DNA of 64,000 nucleotides, from the NCBI GenBank assembly GCA_946885915.1, contig CAMPHF010000002.1:1-64000 (forward strand), read 5' to 3'. Position numbers and translations under genes: made by a program. Under the pieces are notes generated by a model that searched no databases, had not been told where the DNA came from, and saw only the letters and a program-made list of their open reading frames with translations. This document shows positions 61,318-64,000 of this stretch, piece after piece (the stretch's first letter is position 1; every line of letters begins with the position of its first letter). The DNA is from an uncultured Idiomarina sp. Lineage in GTDB: Bacteria; Pseudomonadota; Gammaproteobacteria; Enterobacterales; Alteromonadaceae.

Positions 61318-62361
61318 ATGCTTAAGCTCTCCCATCGGCATCACCTTGATGTAAGCCGCGATGACCCACGCTATCGCCAAGTCACGATGCTCTACACTAT
61401 TCTTACCATTATGGTGGTGTTTTTTGGTGCGATTGGGCTGCTAAACCTACTGTTGTTTCAAGCGTATGCCATTGCCATTGCAGATTTTATTGGTTGTGGG
61501 TTGGCGTTAGCCATCTATGTCTATTTGCAGCGGACTAAGCACTACCAGCGCGCCAGTGCACTGGTTATTGCGGTGCTTATTCTGATCCTCGCAGGTTTTA
61601 TTCACCTCGCGCAAGGCGCCAACTATTCACTCCTTTGGGTCACTATTTTACCACCGATTGCCTACTTTCTACTCGGCACCACAGTTGGTACTTGGGTGAC
61701 AGCAACGGTGTTTGTAGCGGTAATAAGCTACGTCGCTATTGTGTTACCCGGGGTTCCACCTAAGCCGTTTGGATTGGGCGCATTATTAAATTTTGCGGAA
61801 GTGCTGCTGGCATTATTCTTTATTTTTCGGCATTACGAACACTCCCGCAGCGAGGCGTACGCTAGAGTTCAAGCCATGTCATTACGAGATTCGTTAACCG
61901 GGTTAGCCAATCGATTGCGCCTCGACCAAGACTTGCAAGCCACCTTAACCTTAGCGCAACGAACGCACCAGTATACCTCGGTGATCATGGTTGATATTGA
62001 CCACTTTAAGCGCATCAACGACGCTCACGGCCACCTAATTGGCGACCAAGTGATCATTCAGGTAGGCGCAGTCCTGCGCGAACATGTGCGGTTAACCGAC
62101 CAAGTCGGACGTTGGGGTGGTGAGGAGTTTTTGATCATCAGCCCTGATACCAACCAAGCGGGCGCGCTTGTGATCACTGATAAACTACGTGATGCCTTAG
62201 CTCAGGTCGATTTTCCTCAACAGCTTGAAGTCACCCTCAGCTTCGGCATCGCAACGGCAAAGGGCTTAGCACTGCCAGAAGATTTATTGCAAGCCGCAGA
62301 CAAACAACTGTATCTGGCAAAAGCCAATGGCCGTAATCAAGCCTTGGCCGTCGAGCTTTGA
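61318..62361 (+). CDS. membrane-bound diguanylate cyclase
   Basis: The 347-residue protein has about six N-terminal membrane helices (to ~175) and a C-terminal GGDEF domain that should make c-di-GMP from two GTP. The active-site motif is GGEEF at 267-271, intact. An I-site RxxD (R258-D261) sits five residues before it, so product inhibition is likely. There is no recognisable sensory domain name. It is last in the MaoC-EamA-cyclase unit. The 3' end overlaps the convergent SMC-accessory-like gene by 25 nt. Confidence 0.92.
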   Translation: MLKLSHRHHLDVSRDDPRYRQVTMLYTILTIMVVFFGAIGLLNLLLFQAYAIAIADFIGCGLALAIYVYLQRTKHYQRASALVIAVLILILAGFIHLAQGANYSLLWVTILPPIAYFLLGTTVGTWVTATVFVAVISYVAIVLPGVPPKPFGLGALLNFAEVLLALFFIFRHYEHSRSEAYARVQAMSLRDSLTGLANRLRLDQDLQATLTLAQRTHQYTSVIMVDIDHFKRINDAHGHLIGDQVIIQVGAVLREHVRLTDQVGRWGGEEFLIISPDTNQAGALVITDKLRDALAQVDFPQQLEVTLSFGIATAKGLALPEDLLQAADKQLYLAKANGRNQALAVEL

Positions 62362-63593
62362 AAACTGACGTCTACATCTTCAATGATCAATAACTGATTC
62401 ACTGCGCTAACCGGCCGCTCGTGGCGATGTAATTGAAACCATTGCCGCTGTGCCGCCGGCAAGCCTTGATAGGCGGCCAACACTGCATACAGCCACATCT
62501 CGGCAGCCCACGGCAGCTGCTGCTGAGACCAATAATCGAGTGCGGATTGAGTCGCAGCGGTCGTGGTTAAAGTCACGAAGAACTGCTCTACGTCTGTTTG
62601 TAATTGTTGCTGGCGTGCTGCCACACTGGCGTCATGAGCAGCCAACAACACCGGTGGTGCAACACTTGGGGTGGTGGCACTTGCCCGTGACCGCGACGCT
62701 GGAATAGCGTTTAACACAGCCACTATATTTGCATGCTGATCGCGGTTATCTAAGCTCGCAGCCATTGCTGGGCGCAACGGCTTTGCCTTATTCACCAACG
62801 CTGGTACACGGGTACGCCAGGCATACTGGGAGATTTCCAAGCTTGGGTGCTGGCGCAAAAAGTCCGCCATATTCTGAATAAGGACACTGCGGGCCTGTTG
62901 CTCACGAAAGCGTGTCATTAAACCAACTAAGCGATCTTGCACCGCCAGTAAACTGGCATGATGTTGGCTCATCTGTGCTTGGAATTGAGTCACCAATAGC
63001 TGGCGTAACTTGGGGAAGCCCTCCGCCCACTCAATAAACTGGTGGAAATCGATGAGTGCTAAGCTTTCTAGTAAGCGTTTAATCTGCCCTTGAGCGCGCT
63101 GATTTTCAGCGATTTTTTCGGTTAAGCTAGCCACAAAACCAAAGTGCGAATTTAGCCGTTGCCAGAGACTATGAATCGCCTCATCAAACTGCCCATGTAA
63201 GTCGTAAACGAGCTCGGTTAACCGCTGTTGTTGCACGTTTGCACGCCAGATATCAGCCTGTCGTTGCGCAGCGCGAAAACGCAATACGGCTTGCTCGATA
63301 CGCTCTAAACGCTCCCGAATATCGGTCTGTAAATGGCGTCGTTGCTCATCTTCTAGCATACTCGCGAGTAATTCACGTAAACCGGGCCGCAATACCGGCG
63401 GTGCATCATCTTCAGGTTGGTATATCAATCGGGCTTGCTGTAATTTTTCCAGTGCGCTGGTGCTCAGCTGGGTCGTATCAAGCTCTCCCTCAATATAAGC
63501 CTGAACCAACACCTCAGCATGCCGACCGAGCAAGCTAAGCCGCTCAATGCCGTCCCGTAGCAGTGGGCTGACCCGAACTTTATCGCCTGCCAT
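62337..63593 (-). CDS. possible kleisin-like (MksF/JetA-type) subunit of an SMC complex
   Basis: I do not recognise it with certainty. The 418-residue protein starts with a winged-helix-like part (LRDGIERLSLLGRHAEVL, then KLQQARLIYQ and VLRPGLRELLASML). Long amphipathic helices follow (about 95-260), then a Pro/Ala-rich linker and a C-terminal helical part. This is the general plan of MukF/MksF/JetA kleisins. It starts 2 nt after the upstream gene, which looks like the matching MksE/JetB-type subunit. No SMC ATPase is in the window. The kleisin-last order is not the usual F-E-B order, which lowers confidence. Confidence 0.42.
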   Translation of the reverse strand: MAGDKVRVSPLLRDGIERLSLLGRHAEVLVQAYIEGELDTTQLSTSALEKLQQARLIYQPEDDAPPVLRPGLRELLASMLEDEQRRHLQTDIRERLERIEQAVLRFRAAQRQADIWRANVQQQRLTELVYDLHGQFDEAIHSLWQRLNSHFGFVASLTEKIAENQRAQGQIKRLLESLALIDFHQFIEWAEGFPKLRQLLVTQFQAQMSQHHASLLAVQDRLVGLMTRFREQQARSVLIQNMADFLRQHPSLEISQYAWRTRVPALVNKAKPLRPAMAASLDNRDQHANIVAVLNAIPASRSRASATTPSVAPPVLLAAHDASVAARQQQLQTDVEQFFVTLTTTAATQSALDYWSQQQLPWAAEMWLYAVLAAYQGLPAAQRQWFQLHRHERPVSAVNQLLIIEDVDVSFQSSTAKA

Positions 63594-63595
63594 GG

Positions 63596-64000
63596 CTACA
63601 ACAACGCCTCTTGTTCAGGCAAGGATTCACTGACCGGCAAGCGCTCTTCATCGCGAATGAAACGCACTAATTCAATCAGGTAGTCGACCTTTCCTGTCAC
63701 TTCGAAATATTGCCGTTCTGCATGAGGTTGGCGCACGTAACCATGCTCTTTCAAGCGCTTGAACACTTGCTTAAGCTGAGCGTCCACCGCCTCCGCCGTA
63801 GAATTAAAAAAGCGATCACTCGCCAGCGCCGCTAACCGTTGGCGTAAATTAGGGTGCTCCTCAGTTTGCAAAATTAAGGTCTGCAATTTAATCGTATCGC
63901 CGGCAGCTAAAGCGCCGTCGCGACCTAATGTTTCTTGTACTAAGCTCATCCAATCAAGCAGTGGCAATAGCGAGTGCAGCGTATCGCTAAACTGTTGCTG
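63596..64000 (-). CDS. possible MksE/JetB-type (winged-helix) SMC-complex subunit, partial
   Basis: The gene is open to the right edge; no stop or clear start is seen, so its N-terminus is missing. The visible 134 residues contain a winged-helix-like tail (AVDAQLKQVFKRLKEHGYVR, then QYFEVTGKVDYLIELVRFI) resembling the KITE-type partner of kleisins. A TTG at 63967 is in frame but the reading frame stays open beyond it. The next gene starts 2 nt after its stop. Whether it belongs to Mks/Muk or to a Wadjet-like system cannot be settled here. Confidence 0.4.
   Translation of the reverse strand, partial: QQQFSDTLHSLLPLLDWMSLVQETLGRDGALAAGDTIKLQTLILQTEEHPNLRQRLAALASDRFFNSTAEAVDAQLKQVFKRLKEHGYVRQPHAERQYFEVTGKVDYLIELVRFIRDEERLPVSESLPEQEALL

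Overview
The window looks like core chromosome of a motile, marine-type gammaproteobacterium, most probably in or near the Idiomarinaceae/Alteromonadales. This is inferred from gene content and gene order, not from a database search. Several blocks keep the neighbourhoods known from Escherichia coli: orn/rsgA/psd, hemE/nudC/rsd, fkpA-slyX-prkB-yhfA-argD-pabA, and rpe-trpS. Additions typical of amino-acid-using marine relatives are arginine succinyltransferase genes, secreted peptidases, an extracellular nuclease, an NhaC-type antiporter and three chemoreceptors. I see no prophage, insertion sequence, integron, rRNA or CRISPR array.

Layout. 1-3.5 kb: the edge of a tRNA-Gly(GCC), orn, then rsgA-psd-glycerophosphodiesterase. 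3.5-9.9 kb: an RND efflux pump with its adaptor, hemE, nudC. 9.9-15.3 kb: rsd, fkpA, a WD40-like lipoprotein, slyX, prk, rlmJ, two small conserved genes. 15.4-22.2 kb: the argD-astA-astD arginine operon behind a good ArgR box, a PilZ protein, an HDOD protein, pabA. 22.4-28.6 kb: a chemoreceptor, trpS, rpe, two small membrane genes, prlC. 28.8-35.4 kb: a DPP-IV-like lipoprotein peptidase, a YgjP-like metalloprotein, glutathione reductase, and an OsmC/lipoprotein/MFS operon. 35.4-42.3 kb: a chemoreceptor with a strong sigma-28 promoter, an unusual DNA-binding/transmembrane/receiver protein, a candidate CsrA-binding RNA, an ExeM-like nuclease, an outer-membrane protein. 42.3-52.3 kb: malic enzyme, universal stress protein and SulP transporter, a divergent NRAMP-fold carrier, NhaC, alr, a CNNM/CorC-like protein, a TauE/SafE permease. 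52.3-56.5 kb: a WYL regulator and a chemoreceptor/thiol-protein/binding-lipoprotein operon. 56.8-64 kb: an Ntn acylase, a MaoC-like/EamA/diguanylate cyclase operon, and two genes at the right edge that look like accessory subunits of an SMC (Mks/Muk or Wadjet-type) complex.

Together the genes describe a cell living on peptides and amino acids (DPP-IV, PrlC, AST pathway), controlling Na+/H+ and anion balance (NhaC, SulP), and tuning motility through chemoreceptors and c-di-GMP (PilZ, HDOD, GGDEF). The points most worth a second look are the membrane-tethered winged-helix protein whose CheY-like domain is predicted to be periplasmic, the candidate CsrA-binding RNA just after it, the NRAMP-fold protein lacking the usual metal ligands, and the SMC-accessory-like pair cut by the window edge.
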